Below are positions 40,355 through 40,411 of a stretch of 40,411 nt of DNA, piece after piece; position 1 is the first letter of the stretch; each line of letters begins with the position of its first letter. The DNA is from UBA1672 sp964015995 (GTDB lineage: Bacteria > Pseudomonadota > Alphaproteobacteria > Micavibrionales > Micavibrionaceae), in the NCBI GenBank assembly GCA_964015995.1, contig CAXHFH010000006.1:1-40411 (forward strand), read 5' to 3'. The notes under the pieces were generated by a model. The model saw nothing but the letters and a program-made list of their open reading frames with translations. It made no database searches and was not told the DNA's origin. Made by a program: the position numbers and the translations under genes.

Positions 40355-40411
40355 CAGTCTCTTATACACATCTGACGCTGCCGACGAATCCAGAGGTGTA
40401 GAAATCGGTGG
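40355..40411 (-). other. Sequencing adapter remnant, inverted copy
   Basis: Positions 40355-40387 are the reverse complement of the Nextera read-1 adapter with one mismatch at 40356 in the mosaic end, followed by the complement of the same eight-base index as at the other end and part of the P5 primer. It is not genomic. Confidence 0.97.

Noticed and set aside
1..40411. CRISPR arrays, tRNA or rRNA genes, transposases, integrases
   Set aside because: None seen on reading both strands; the terminal inverted repeat is adapter sequence.

Overview
The window is one contig of about 40.3 kb of genomic DNA, capped at both ends by sequencing-adapter sequence (1-49 and 40355-40411). It encodes about 50 genes on both strands with short intergenic gaps. 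Gene content points to an alphaproteobacterium of moderate GC. The evidence is the order rpsF-rpsR-rplI-dnaB-alr with an mlaE gene close by, fabD and fabG near this block, a FadL/SCP2/acyl-CoA dehydrogenase fatty-acid set, a class Ia ribonucleotide reductase under NrdR-type boxes, and a Zur with a matching Zur-type palindrome. A free-living, Micavibrio/Rhodospirillales-like bacterium is my guess from gene style only; no 16S or tRNA gene is present to settle it.

Layout. 1-6.0 kb: the end of an acyl-CoA dehydrogenase, a secreted coiled-coil protein, an SCP2 plus thioesterase pair, a FadL porin and an SCO copper chaperone. 6.1-8.7 kb: a TPP riboswitch followed by a CHMI-type tautomerase, thiC and a DUF3658-like gene. 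8.7-11.3 kb: an AT-rich DUF3800 gene (probably acquired), a TerB-like membrane protein and a PhoH ATPase. 11.5-14.5 kb: a secreted protein, threonine ammonia-lyase with its ribosome-binding site inside a hairpin, and an unrecognised protein with a dioxygenase-like HxD...H pattern. 14.5-15.8 kb: a BigR/SqrR-like two-cysteine ArsR repressor with a rhodanese-membrane protein and a divergent AhpD-like gene. 15.8-25 kb: nrdB and nrdA, about 6 kb apart, surrounding a histidine phosphatase-like gene, several secreted or membrane hypotheticals, a Zur box, the msrB-zur operon, an acyltransferase and a LysE/ArgO exporter. 25-28.5 kb: pyk, a short asparaginase-domain protein, a secreted protein and a HAD phosphatase. 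28.6-32.3 kb: fabG and fabD separated by two small plus-strand genes. 32.3-36.5 kb: rpsF-rpsR-rplI-dnaB-alr. 36.5-39.5 kb: a minus-strand insertion of a 737-residue repeat protein and a VanX-like dipeptidase. 39.6 kb to the end: a truncated mlaE.

The window carries several legible regulatory circuits: thiamine sensing by RNA; dNTP supply through paired NrdR boxes at both nrd genes; zinc sensing by Zur, whose best visible target is a small membrane protein with a Cys/His-rich tail; and probable persulfide sensing by the ArsR-type repressor. The least described parts are the Zur-box membrane protein, the tautomerase in the thiC riboswitch operon, and the repeat protein/dipeptidase insertion beside alr.
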